DNA of 50,468 nt from Rheinheimera sp. (GTDB taxonomy: Bacteria > Pseudomonadota > Gammaproteobacteria > Enterobacterales > Alteromonadaceae). The position numbers and the translations under genes are program-made. This document shows, in pieces, positions 17,815 through 27,000 of the stretch; position 1 is the stretch's first letter, and every line of letters begins with the position of its first letter. The notes beneath the pieces were generated by a model that searched no databases, was not told the origin of the DNA, and worked only from the letters and a program-made list of their open reading frames with translations. Where the stretch lies: assembly GCA_003543135.1 (NCBI GenBank), contig DPJG01000030.1, positions 1 to 50,468 of the forward strand, given 5' to 3'.

Positions 17815-18315
17815 CTACTTTTTTTTGACTTCACGACGAATAAACGGCAAAGCGACCGGGGCAAACTCTTTCATTACTTTACGGTAAACTTCCCGTTTAA
17901 AAGCAACGACCTGGCGCACCGGATACCAATAACTGACCCAACGCCAGTCATCAAACTCCGGATGCGAAGTTTTTAGCAAATTGACATCTTCTTCCCGGCA
18001 GGTCAGACGCAATAAAAACCACTTTTGCTTCTGCCCGATACACACAGGGTTGGAATCACGCCGAATCAGTCGTTTAGGTAATTTGTACCGCAGCCAGTGT
18101 TTTGTCGTTGCGACAATCTCCACATCCTGCGGTAACAATCCAACTTCTTCATGTAATTCACGGTACATGGCTTGTTCCGGTGTTTCACCGTCATCAATGC
18201 CACCCTGAGGGTACTGCCAGGAGTGTTGGCCAAATCTGCGAGCCCAAAACACCTGTCCCTGGTGATTACAAATCACTATGCCGACATTGGCCCGAAAACC
18301 TTCGGCATCGATCAC
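17815..18315 (-). CDS. rppH: RNA pyrophosphohydrolase
   Basis: A Nudix hydrolase that removes pyrophosphate from 5' ends of mRNA and starts 5'-end-dependent decay. The Nudix box is complete: GGIDDGE, then seven residues later RELHEEVGL. The start of mature family members (IDxDGYRxNVGIV) corresponds to a GTG at 18315 reading [14 protein letters not shown], with GAGGT four bases before it, giving 166 aa. The open frame extends 34 codons further to 18417 but that part is not RppH-like. It is the first gene of an rppH-ptsP unit and is divergent from mutH. Confidence 0.95.
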   Translation of the reverse strand: MIDAEGFRANVGIVICNHQGQVFWARRFGQHSWQYPQGGIDDGETPEQAMYRELHEEVGLLPQDVEIVATTKHWLRYKLPKRLIRRDSNPVCIGQKQKWFLLRLTCREEDVNLLKTSHPEFDDWRWVSYWYPVRQVVAFKREVYRKVMKEFAPVALPFIRREVKKK

Positions 18316-18409
18316 ACTAACCTCTAGCTTATTTACAACAGCTTGTGAAAAGATTCTTTCATAAAGTTGCGGCCACAGCAAACGGTATTTCGCCACAGTT
18401 TTGCAAAAG

Positions 18410-18615
18410 TTATCCACAGTTCAACAAATGTACAGTAGAGCTTTGTGCACTTCTACACAGCCTCTGTCGATAAATCTGTGCATATCCTTGTTCTTATCCC
18501 TGAATAACTTTTTAGCCTGCAGCTTTCTGAATTATTAAAACCATCAATTTTTGTTTTTATTCATAAACTTAGACAATTAAAGCAGTATAGACACCGCCAT
18601 TTTTTCTGTGCATAA
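18410..18615. promoter_or_regulatory. DnaA-box pair in the rppH/mutH divergent region
   Basis: The AT-rich divergent region 18316-18697 contains two perfect matches to TTATNCACA: 18410-18418 on the plus strand (TTATCCACA) and 18607-18615 on the minus strand (TTATGCACA). A one-mismatch site lies at 18477-18485. Promoters for rppH and mutH must also lie here, but no strong -35/-10 pair stands out. Whether DnaA binds here is inference. Confidence 0.45.
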
Positions 18616-18697
18616 GTTGAGTTGCTGCTAAATTAACCAGCCAAATCAACAAAAAAATGTTAGTTTGCCGACAGTTATCAAAACAAGGCTGTAGGAC

Positions 18698-19369
18698 ATG
18701 ACAGCTCCCGCTACCGTTACCGAATTAATAAGCCGTTGTCAGTTACTGGCAGGCCTCACTCTGGGTGAAGTTGCGGCTCAGCTTGGGGTCACTTTGCCGG
18801 CAAATTTATTGCGTGACAAAGGCATTGTGGGCCAGATGCTGGAGCTGGCGCTCGGCGCCAGCAGTGGCTCTAAAGCCGAACCCGACTTTCCACAGCTTGG
18901 TATTGAATTAAAAACCCTGCCGGTGGATGCCAGAGGCAAACCACTGGAAAGCACCTATGTGTGCACAGCGCCACTCACTGATGTCGGATTGCAGCAATGG
19001 CACAGCTCCTGGGTCTGCCGCAAACTCAGCCATGTTCTCTGGGTACCGATTTGGGCTGAGCGCTCAGTGCCCTTAGCCGAACGTGTCATTGGTACCGCCT
19101 TTTTATGGCAGCCGGATGCCGAACAACAAGCCTTGCTGCAACAAGACTGGGAAGAGCTGATGGAACTGATAGTGCTGGGTGGCATTGATGAGATTAAAGG
19201 CGCGCATGGCAAGGTATTACAACTGAGGCCAAAAGCTGCTAACAGCAAGGCTCTGACCGAAGCTGTGGGCCGGGATGGTGAACCCATCCAGACCCTGCCC
19301 CGCGGTTTTTATTTAAAAGCGGCCTTTACTGCGGCCATTTTGCAGCGCCAGTTTGGCAACCTTGTTTAA
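18698..19369 (+). CDS. mutH: DNA mismatch repair endonuclease MutH
   Basis: A 223-aa GATC-specific endonuclease that nicks the unmethylated strand at hemimethylated sites after activation by MutS-MutL. The catalytic Asp-x6-Glu-x-Lys set is visible as Asp63, Glu70 and Lys72 in EPDFPQLGIELKT, and the downstream GLGE-type DNA-contact region and C-terminal helix are present. Length matches E. coli MutH. The presence of MutH implies Dam methylation in this organism. It is divergent from rppH, as in many relatives, and convergent with the lipoprotein gene, with 12 bp between the stops. Confidence 0.96.
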   Translation: MTAPATVTELISRCQLLAGLTLGEVAAQLGVTLPANLLRDKGIVGQMLELALGASSGSKAEPDFPQLGIELKTLPVDARGKPLESTYVCTAPLTDVGLQQWHSSWVCRKLSHVLWVPIWAERSVPLAERVIGTAFLWQPDAEQQALLQQDWEELMELIVLGGIDEIKGAHGKVLQLRPKAANSKALTEAVGRDGEPIQTLPRGFYLKAAFTAAILQRQFGNLV

Positions 19370-19381
19370 TACTGTTGCCCA

Positions 19382-20299
19382 TTAAAATTGGTAGCGTGCC
19401 AATACAGCGTCGTACTCACCATTTTGCCGGATCTCAGCCAGCGCTTTGTTAAAAGCAGCTACTGTTTCCGGTTTGACTGTGGCTTTACTAAACATCACAT
19501 ACACGTCGGTATTACCAAGGGTAATGCTGTGCTGGCCAATTTCTCTGTCCAGGCCTTTGCGCCTGAGCATTGAAACGCCGACAAATTTATCCTCCAGCAT
19601 ACCGTCAATATCTTCGTCCATTAACCGCGCTATATTCAGCTCACTAAGCTGCGCTTCTATAAACTGGCTTTTGTAAGCCTCATTGCTGTATAGCTCTGTC
19701 AGCTCAGGGCCGTAGTAATATTCACTGACTATCCCCAGCTTTTTACCTGAAGCGATAAAATCACCAATGGTATTTTGCGGCAAACCGGCGGCATCGGCAG
19801 AGCGCACAAAAAGTACAAATTGCTCTTTTCGGTATGGCTCTGAAAAGTGGGCAAATTCTTGTCTCGAGGGGGTCATGGAAGAGCCCATCAGCAAATCAAC
19901 TTTGCCTTCTTTTAGCGCTGCCACCAACTCCAGCCAGTTGCTGTGCTCTGTGACCAGAGTACAGGACATTTTATTGGCAATGGCCTGCACCAGCTCAATG
20001 TCCAGCCCGCCAGGTTTTTGATCCATGCCGATATACTGATACGGCTCCCAGGTTTCAAAACCAAGCCTGAGCTCACAAGCGGGTTTTGCCTCGGCTGCAA
20101 CACTCGCAGCAGGCGGATTGGCAGCAGCTTGTGGCGCTGCTGCAGCCGCAGTTGCGGCCGCTGGAGCCTGAGCTTGCGCTTTGGCCGCCTCAGGTTTTAC
20201 TGCTGCGGGTTCACATCCGCTTAACAGCAGCAGACTTACCGGAACAAAAACACGAAGAAACAACAACTTTAAATTGAAAGGTAAGGCTGGATTATTCAT
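19382..20299 (-). CDS. Solute-binding lipoprotein, family 3 (SBP_bac_3)
   Basis: A 305-aa periplasmic-type amino-acid-binding fold protein. The N-terminus has a hydrophobic signal and a lipobox LLSGC with Cys at about 29. An Ala/Pro/Gln-rich linker of about 40 residues follows, then a bilobal SBP_bac_3 domain starting at CELRLGFETWEPYQY, with GGLDIELVQAIANKM, KVDLLMGSSMTPSRQEF and a C-terminal TVAAFNKALAEIRQNG. There is no permease or ATPase gene nearby, so it may be an orphan sensor-like or scavenging protein. AGAGG lies five bases before the ATG. The linker's low complexity is unusual and probably a spacer from the membrane. Confidence 0.85.
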   Translation of the reverse strand: MNNPALPFNLKLLFLRVFVPVSLLLLSGCEPAAVKPEAAKAQAQAPAAATAAAAAPQAAANPPAASVAAEAKPACELRLGFETWEPYQYIGMDQKPGGLDIELVQAIANKMSCTLVTEHSNWLELVAALKEGKVDLLMGSSMTPSRQEFAHFSEPYRKEQFVLFVRSADAAGLPQNTIGDFIASGKKLGIVSEYYYGPELTELYSNEAYKSQFIEAQLSELNIARLMDEDIDGMLEDKFVGVSMLRRKGLDREIGQHSITLGNTDVYVMFSKATVKPETVAAFNKALAEIRQNGEYDAVLARYQF

Positions 20300-20504
20300 A
20301 TGCGCCTCTTAGGTTGGTCTGTTCAAACCAAGCTTAGTGCATAATTTCTAAAGCGCGCGTTCCTTAGCCGCCTTTCTTTTTGGGTAAAAGGGTAGAAGAA
20401 TCAGCTCAAAAACAAAATGTTATGATAAAAACTCAGACAAATGAACTGCTGCGAAGCGCTTTAGCCAGCAATTTGCCTGAAGCCGCTAATCCACCAAAAA
20501 AACG

Positions 20505-21314
20505 CTAACCAAACAAGGCTACGGTTTGGCGGCTCAGCGCAACCAGAGTGCCGTGTTTATCATGTACCTTCGCCTGAATATGACCATAGCCATCAGCCGC
20601 AGAGTCAATCTGTGCCAGATAAGACCACCAGTCATCCGCAGCGGCTTCCAGATGATCGGTTAAAAGTTCCAGCGTCCAGCATAAGGTACTGGCAGGTGCC
20701 GGACTGGTCAGCCATGGCAAAGTTGCCGGCGGCCATGCATCTATCAGTGCCAGCAACTGCATCAGGCTGCACGCTTTGTTTGACTGTTGTGCTGGCTGTC
20801 GAAAACGCACAAAACCACCAAAATCAACGCTTTGCACTCCACTAAAAGGCAAGCCGCCATGGCTGATGCGATAGTCAAAGTGGCGGGTAAATTCAGGCAC
20901 CACTGCAGAGTCCGGCAAAGTCAGGCCAGTTGGTTCTGCCGGTATAGCTGCTTGCTGTGCAGCCTTGCGCTGCACCACTGAAGGCCGGGCAACGCCAAAA
21001 CTTGCCAATAAAACCAGGGCGATCTGGCCTTGCTGCGATAACTCCACCTGTGCCTGCACCACAGATTTGCCCTGACGCAGCAGCCGCCTTGTTGCAATCG
21101 CGTCCCCGGGCACGAGCGGCGCCACAAAAGACACCGTCAGCGAACGCAACCTGATGCCCTCAGTCACCCAGCCCGACAGATACTGCAATGCCAAAGCCGC
21201 GGCGATGCCACCAAACAAGGCCCGGCCCTGCCCCCAGTTATCCGGCACCTGAAAAACTGCAGAATCGCCTTCGCTTTGCTGCAGTTGTGAAAGGCAGTTC
21301 ACAAAATCCATCAT
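20505..21314 (-). CDS. Acyl-CoA thioesterase-fold protein (4HBT_3 type)
   Basis: A protein of about 269 aa with a duplicated hot-dog layout. The first half has GQGRALFGGIAAALALQYL and SLTVSFVAPLVPGD, the usual start of TesB-like thioesterases; the second half ends with DGYGHIQAKVHDKHG and a final strand. It probably hydrolyses acyl-CoA; the substrate is unknown. The start is the ATG at 21314, close after AGGA; another ATG is three bases on and an upstream TTG is less likely. It lies 35 bp after the fatty acid desaturase gene in the same direction, so the three genes 20505-23640 may be a lipid-modifying operon. Confidence 0.8.
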   Translation of the reverse strand: MMDFVNCLSQLQQSEGDSAVFQVPDNWGQGRALFGGIAAALALQYLSGWVTEGIRLRSLTVSFVAPLVPGDAIATRRLLRQGKSVVQAQVELSQQGQIALVLLASFGVARPSVVQRKAAQQAAIPAEPTGLTLPDSAVVPEFTRHFDYRISHGGLPFSGVQSVDFGGFVRFRQPAQQSNKACSLMQLLALIDAWPPATLPWLTSPAPASTLCWTLELLTDHLEAAADDWWSYLAQIDSAADGYGHIQAKVHDKHGTLVALSRQTVALFG

Positions 21315-21349
21315 CAATTCCTGCTTCTGTTGTCTGTCACTGGTGTGCG

Positions 21350-22438
21350 TTAGTTTTTTGTTGCAGCGGCAGTTCCCACCGGCAACGAATAACGTAAAAT
21401 ACGTTGCAGTACAGTGGCATACTGACGGATAAAACTGCCACTGTTATAAGGGATCTGATAACGCTCAGCAATAGCACGCACCTTGGGTACCAGCTCAGGG
21501 TATCGGTAAGCCGGCAAATCCGGAAATAAATGGTGTTCAATCTGACAGCTTAAATGGCCGGTCAGAATGTGAAACCAGCGCGGGCCGGTAAAGTTGGACG
21601 AGCCCAGCATCTGCCGTAAATACCAGTGACCACGACTTTCGTTTTCGCAATCCTGCGCCTGAAAGACATGCACATCTTTGGTGAAATGCCCGCAGAATAT
21701 CACTGTGGCTGTCCACCAGTTACGCAGGATGTTGGCCAGCAGGTTGCCCAGCAACACCTCAAAAAACAGCGGAAAACAGAGCAGCGGAAATAGCAGATAG
21801 TCTTTAGATAACTGGCGTAAACCTTTGCCAAAAAATGCCTTTTTAAGATCAGAGTCAGACACTTGCGAATGGCGGTCATTTTTCTTTTTACCAAAAAATA
21901 CCCGCTGCGCCGCCAGCTCATGATAAGACACGCCCCACTGAAACAAAGTGCTTAACATCAGATAAGTGACAAACTGCCACAAATTACGCAGCCGCCAGCG
22001 AAAGTCGTTGCTGAGCCTGAGCAGACCGTAACCAAAGTCGCGGTCTTTGCCAATAATATTGGTGTAAGTGTGGTGTTCAAAATTATGGGTGCGCTGCCAG
22101 GATTTGGCATCACAGGCAATATCCCACTCAAACTGCCGTGAATTTAAATAAGGATGTTGCATCCAGTCGTATTGACCATGCAGCACATTGTGGCCAATTT
22201 CCATATTGTCGAGAATTTTGCCAAGCGCCAGCAGCAGCACCCCCAACAGCCAAAGCCAGGGCGACCAGAGAATACCGAGCAATAAAAGCCGCCCTGTCCA
22301 GACCGATAGCCGCTGCACCAATAATACCCGCTCCAGATAACGGGCATCTTCGGCGCCTACTTTTGCGCGGGTTTGCGCCGCCAGAGCGTCAAGCTCAGTG
22401 GCCAGTGCATCCAGTTGCTGTGAGGTTAAGTTGTACAT
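21350..22438 (-). CDS. Membrane fatty acid desaturase
   Basis: A 362-aa integral-membrane di-iron desaturase. The three histidine boxes are present: HNVLH (HxxxH), HNFEHH, and QIEHH near the C-terminus, with hydrophobic hairpins between boxes one and two and before the third. The set matches acyl-CoA or acyl-lipid desaturases of the DesA3/linoleoyl type. It introduces a double bond using O2 and electrons that probably come from the preceding ferredoxin reductase, whose reading frame it overlaps by 13 bases. It would adjust membrane fluidity, for example in the cold. AGGA lies nine bases before the ATG. Confidence 0.93.
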   Translation of the reverse strand: MYNLTSQQLDALATELDALAAQTRAKVGAEDARYLERVLLVQRLSVWTGRLLLLGILWSPWLWLLGVLLLALGKILDNMEIGHNVLHGQYDWMQHPYLNSRQFEWDIACDAKSWQRTHNFEHHTYTNIIGKDRDFGYGLLRLSNDFRWRLRNLWQFVTYLMLSTLFQWGVSYHELAAQRVFFGKKKNDRHSQVSDSDLKKAFFGKGLRQLSKDYLLFPLLCFPLFFEVLLGNLLANILRNWWTATVIFCGHFTKDVHVFQAQDCENESRGHWYLRQMLGSSNFTGPRWFHILTGHLSCQIEHHLFPDLPAYRYPELVPKVRAIAERYQIPYNSGSFIRQYATVLQRILRYSLPVGTAAATKN

Positions 22439-23640
22439 GGATTGTTGTCCTGTGTTGCTGTGCTTACGGCATCCAGTTGTAATTCAAGTTTTGTTAAAGC
22501 GGTGCTGATACAAAGTTGTACCAGCCCGGCACCGGCATCTGAGACGTGCCCGGTCAGCTCGTTGCGCACTTGCCCTGCAGTTTTTGTACACAAACACTGC
22601 ATACAAATGCCACGGCGGCACCCATAACGCGGCGCCAGACCGGCCTGCTCCAGGCTTTGCAGCAAATTGCCCTGACTGTGAAACTGCAAAGTACGGCCAT
22701 GCTGAGTAACGCTGACCGGCACAGCTTCGCCATGACTTTGCTGGCTCAGACCAAAAGACTCCTGCCTGATCTGACTAATGCCAAGTACCTTGGCCTGTTG
22801 TTGCCAGTACTGACTAAAAGCCAGCGGGCCGCACAAATAGAGCATGGGTTCTTTTGTTGCGCCCTGCGGCCCCGCACTAACGCTTTGACCCTCTTTGACT
22901 TTTAACGCGCCAAGCGCAGCGATGAACTCTGCGTCCGTCAAACGCCCTTCAGTACTGGTATCCCGAAGCACAATAGTCAGTAGCGGAAAACGCGCACGCA
23001 GCTGTGGCCAGCTATCGGCGAACAACAAATTTCCGGCTCCGCGGTAGCTATAAATCAGTGTGATAGGACGGGTCAGCCGGCTTAACGAACTCAGCATCGA
23101 ATGCACAGGCGTAATGCCGCTGCCAGCGGCCAGCATTAACGCACTCTGGCTTTGTTCCAGCTCAAAGTCCCCCCTGGCCTGACTAACATAACAAGGCAGT
23201 GACTCACCCGCTCTGGCCAAAAGTTGCTGTGTTAAACCGCTATGGGGCTGTACCTTGATGGTCAACTGTAAAGTGCGGTTTTGCAAAAACTGCTGCAGTG
23301 ACGAACTAATGCTAAAAGTGCGGGTGATTAAAACCCCATCAAGCTCCACTGTCAGATCCAGATGCTGCCCCGGCACAAAACCACTAAAAGAACGGCCTGC
23401 TTTGAGTTGCATCTGCAGATAACCGGGCTGCCGACTGACTGAAAGCAAAGTGGCACTTTGCAGACCGGCCCGATAGTTTGGCCGCATCAACCGGATAACA
23501 GGCTCCAGATAACTACGAAGCCCGGATTGCACCAAAGCTATTTGGCAACATAAGCGCCAGAGACGCCTGAAAACACCAGCCTCAGACTGGCTATTTGCGT
23601 TAAACATCGAGGATTGAACAGATCGCATCAGACACACCAT
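22426..23640 (-). CDS. Ferredoxin reductase with C-terminal 2Fe-2S domain, desaturase partner
   Basis: A 404-aa flavin/iron-sulfur electron carrier. An FAD-binding barrel carries RTFSISSS, an NAD(P)-binding domain has AAGSGITPVHSML and YLCGP, and a C-terminal plant-type 2Fe-2S domain has Cys-x4-Cys-x2-Cys in GCRRGICMQC plus a distal Cys in VQLCIS. This layout matches the reductases paired with stearoyl-CoA desaturases (for example the Rv3230c-DesA3 type), and the next gene is a desaturase overlapping by 13 bases. NAD(P)H electrons probably pass through FAD and the cluster to the desaturase di-iron site. Several in-frame ATGs exist near the start and none has a clear ribosome binding site, so the start is uncertain by up to about 12 codons. 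Confidence 0.9.
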   Translation of the reverse strand: MVCLMRSVQSSMFNANSQSEAGVFRRLWRLCCQIALVQSGLRSYLEPVIRLMRPNYRAGLQSATLLSVSRQPGYLQMQLKAGRSFSGFVPGQHLDLTVELDGVLITRTFSISSSLQQFLQNRTLQLTIKVQPHSGLTQQLLARAGESLPCYVSQARGDFELEQSQSALMLAAGSGITPVHSMLSSLSRLTRPITLIYSYRGAGNLLFADSWPQLRARFPLLTIVLRDTSTEGRLTDAEFIAALGALKVKEGQSVSAGPQGATKEPMLYLCGPLAFSQYWQQQAKVLGISQIRQESFGLSQQSHGEAVPVSVTQHGRTLQFHSQGNLLQSLEQAGLAPRYGCRRGICMQCLCTKTAGQVRNELTGHVSDAGAGLVQLCISTALTKLELQLDAVSTATQDNNPCTT

Positions 23641-24054
23641 TAAATTTCAGCGCACATTTGTACTCTATTTTTAAATTTTCATCCAGCTGAATTTTTATTA
23701 ATTTTTGACCTACAAGCCATATAAATAGGCAGATAAATTATTCACCTCAGGTAAGATTGTTCAAATTAGCGAACAATCGTGCGCCAGATAAATGTACAGT
23801 TGTACGCAAATAAAAGAACTAAAAGCACGATAACAGCAAGCCTTGGAACAAAACTGCAGTTGGCAAGCGACAGCCACTGAGTTCTGGCTAAGGCTGCTCA
23901 ACAAAAAGTTGGGTCAGATATTTAGCACCACAATTTTTAACAAGAAAAAACGCAGTAAAATCAACAGCAGACTGTTACAACTGGCAACAACACAGTTACA
24001 CTGAACAAGCCGCGGCAGCAATGACGCTGCCGGCAATCAACACAGGAACGGACT
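23641..24054. promoter_or_regulatory. Divergent control region with two palindromes
   Basis: This 414-bp region separates the desaturase operon (minus) from the 1434-aa gene (plus) and holds no gene. It has a perfect inverted repeat GATTGTTC-N8-GAACAATC at 23755-23778, and a short palindrome GTAC-AGTT-GTAC at 23794-23805. Both look like binding sites for dimeric repressors; TetR-type regulators such as FabR and DesT control desaturase operons in related bacteria. No regulator gene is in the window. The role is inferred. Confidence 0.5.
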
Positions 24055-27000
24055 ATGACTTTGCGTGTTGCCCTGACTTTGCTCCAGCGCCTCTTTTTTA
24101 ACAGCCCTGATACTGCGAAGGCGCTCAGCTCCGGCACTTTGTTATTGCCGGCAACCTTATTAGCCAAAATGCCGCTTCAGTTGTTGGCAAAAATAACTGC
24201 AGCCACAGCTGCGTTATGGCTGATGTTGTTATCGCCGACAGCTCTGGCGCAACAGCAGAACACACAGATCCCGGAGGCACTCAAACCCTGGCAAGACTGG
24301 GTGCTGGCAGAGCATCCAACACACAGCTGTCCCTGGCTGGCGTCGCCAGAGACACAACAAAAGCAACAATGCCTGTGGAGTGAAAGTCTGGTGCTGGAAA
24401 CAAATCCGCAGGCGGGCCGTTTTGTCTATCAGCTGCAGCTTTTTGCCGATGGCTGGGTCAGCCTGCCCGGAGATGTCAGAAGCTGGCCGCAGCAGGTTGA
24501 AGCCAACAGGCTGCAACAGAATCCGGATGGCGATAAAAGTGAGATGGCACTGCGGGATCAGGACGGCATCCCCCAGCTTTACCTCAGTGCAGGACGCTGG
24601 CAGGTACAGGGTGAATTTCGCTGGCCACAAATGCCACCACGGCTGAGCGTGCCGGAGCAAAGCGGTATTATCAGTTTGAAACTGCTGGGCACGCCTGTGC
24701 TGCAGCCGAAAAAACTGGGCACCGAACTTTGGCTGCAACAACCTAAGGCGGATACTGAACAAAGCAGCGATCAGCTACAGATCAAGGTATTTCGCCGCCT
24801 GAGCGATGATATTCCGGCCAGATTAACCACATTGCTGCAACTTGAAGTCAGCGGTAAATCGCGCGAACAGCGACTTGATAGCCTGTTATTACCAGGCTTT
24901 TCGGCAGAGGCCCTTTACAGCGACTTACCAGCGCTGATGGATGACAAAGGCGCGCTGCATCTGCAACTCAGTGCCGGCCAATATCAATTGCAACTGGATG
25001 CCGTAAGTTTTCAGCCACTTGCGCAACTGCAACTGCCAAAAGTGGCTGCACCTTTGCCTGCACAGGAAATCTGGGCTTTTGTCGCTCAGCCACAACTTCG
25101 CACCGTGGATCTTACGGGGCTCAATAGTCTGGATCCAAACCAGACTCAGGTGCCACCTGACTGGCAGCAATACCCACTCTATGCCATGGCTGAGGGCAAC
25201 ACTTTGACATTGACTGAACTGCAGCGTGGCGGAGGTTTGGCGTCCGACGAGCTCAGGCTCGAAAAACGCCTGTGGCTGGATTTTTCCGGCCAAACTCTGA
25301 CAGCAAGCGACCAGATCAGCGGCTCTTTACATAGTCAGGCCAGACTCGAAGTTCAGCCCGGTTATCAGCTTGGCCGGGTGGAACTGAGCGGCGAAGCACA
25401 GCTTATTACCCAACTGCCAGAGCGCGGGGCCGGTGTTGAAATCAGGCAAAACCCAATCAATCTTCACAGCATCAGTCGTATAGAAGCCGGCTCTGTATTG
25501 CCGGTCAGCGGCTGGCAAAACAGCTTTAGTGAAGTGAGCTGGCAGCTACAACTACCGCCCGGCTGGTCGTTATTAACCGCAACAGGTGCTGATCGCCAGC
25601 AAGGCACTGTGCTGGAACAATGGACCTTGTGGGACATCTTTTTTGTATTGTTGTTTAGTGTGGCGAGCGCCCGGTTGTTTGGCTGGCCTGTCGGTTTATT
25701 AGCCCTTTGTACCCTGGCACTGAGTTACCAGCGTTTTGATGCGCCACAATGGAGCTGGCTCAGCCTGCTGGCTTTGCTGGCACTATTGCCGCTCGCCAGC
25801 GGCAAAGCAGAAACCTGGCTGAAAAAAGCTGTTTATCTGAATTTGCTGCTGTTGCTGCTGATCCTGCTGCCCTTTAGCGTGGGTCAGATCCGCCAGGCAA
25901 TTTACCCACAATTAGAACGGCCGTATCAGCAATTACAGCCACAACACCAGCAATACCATGAAGAAAGTGCCACGACCGAAGCCACGGTGATGGAGGCTCC
26001 CGCCGCTCAGGGGGCGCCAGCCCCACAAAGCGATGCAGCAGAAGCCAGAATGGAAGTTGCCGAACTGGCGAAAAAAGCACAAAGGCAACTGAATTCTTAT
26101 GCCAGCCCAAGTGGGGTCATCGCGCCTGCACCGCTGCTGCAAACCGATCCCAATGCCCGAATTCAGACCGGACCAGCTGAACCTGACTGGCACTGGCGGC
26201 AGGTGGAGTTATTCTGGCAAGGACCGCTGCTCTCAGATGAACAAACCCGGCTTTATCTGGTACCGGCCTGGCTGAACCGGCTGGGTAATCTGGTAACTGT
26301 GCTGCTGTTATTTGTGCTGTTATGGCAGCTTTGCCGGCCACTCACCGCTGGCAAACTAACACCGGCCAACATCTGGACTCAGCTCAGCTCTGGCCTGCCA
26401 GGCCGCGCTGCTCTGGTGTTGAGCCTGATATTGCCGGGCGCTTTGATGCTGCAGCACTCCCCAGCGCAAGCTTCTGGTTTTCCCGATGCAGCGCTGCTAA
26501 GCGAGCTGGAGCAGCGGCTGTTACAAAGCCCGCAGTGTTTACCAGGCTGCACCAGCATCAATCACCTGGTGATCAGTGATGATCCTGACCACATCAAACT
26601 GCAGTTGCAACTGGATAGTCAGGCTGACACAGCCTGGATGCTGCCTGTTGCTGCCAGCAAACTGCAACTTGCCAGACTGGATCAGGCCAATGCGGCTATT
26701 TTCCGGCAGGCGGAGCAAAGCTGGTTGTATTTGCCCAAAGGCCGGCATCAGCTGGAACTTTGGATAAGCCCGGAGCAAAGCCAGTTATCCTTAAGTTTTG
26801 GCAGTGCCTGGCATCAGCTGGATAATCAGCTCAGGCTCTGGCGCCTGATGCCGGACAACAGCGATGCCAATGATCTGGCCAGCCTGCAACAAGCAAGAAA
26901 ACAACTGCGTCTGGAACAACTGGCCAGCGACAACAGCCAAAACAGCAGCAAAACCCTGAGTTCAGGTGCGCTCACCCAAAATGTACCGGCTTATGCGGTA

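Noticed and set aside
18316-18417. N-terminal extension of RppH
   Set aside because: The 34 extra codons do not resemble RppH, and the GTG at 18315 has a good ribosome binding site and matches the family start.
20422-20508. 28-codon plus-strand ORF between the lipoprotein and thioesterase genes
   Set aside because: It reads plausibly but has no ribosome binding site and overlaps the thioesterase stop region; not enough to call a gene.
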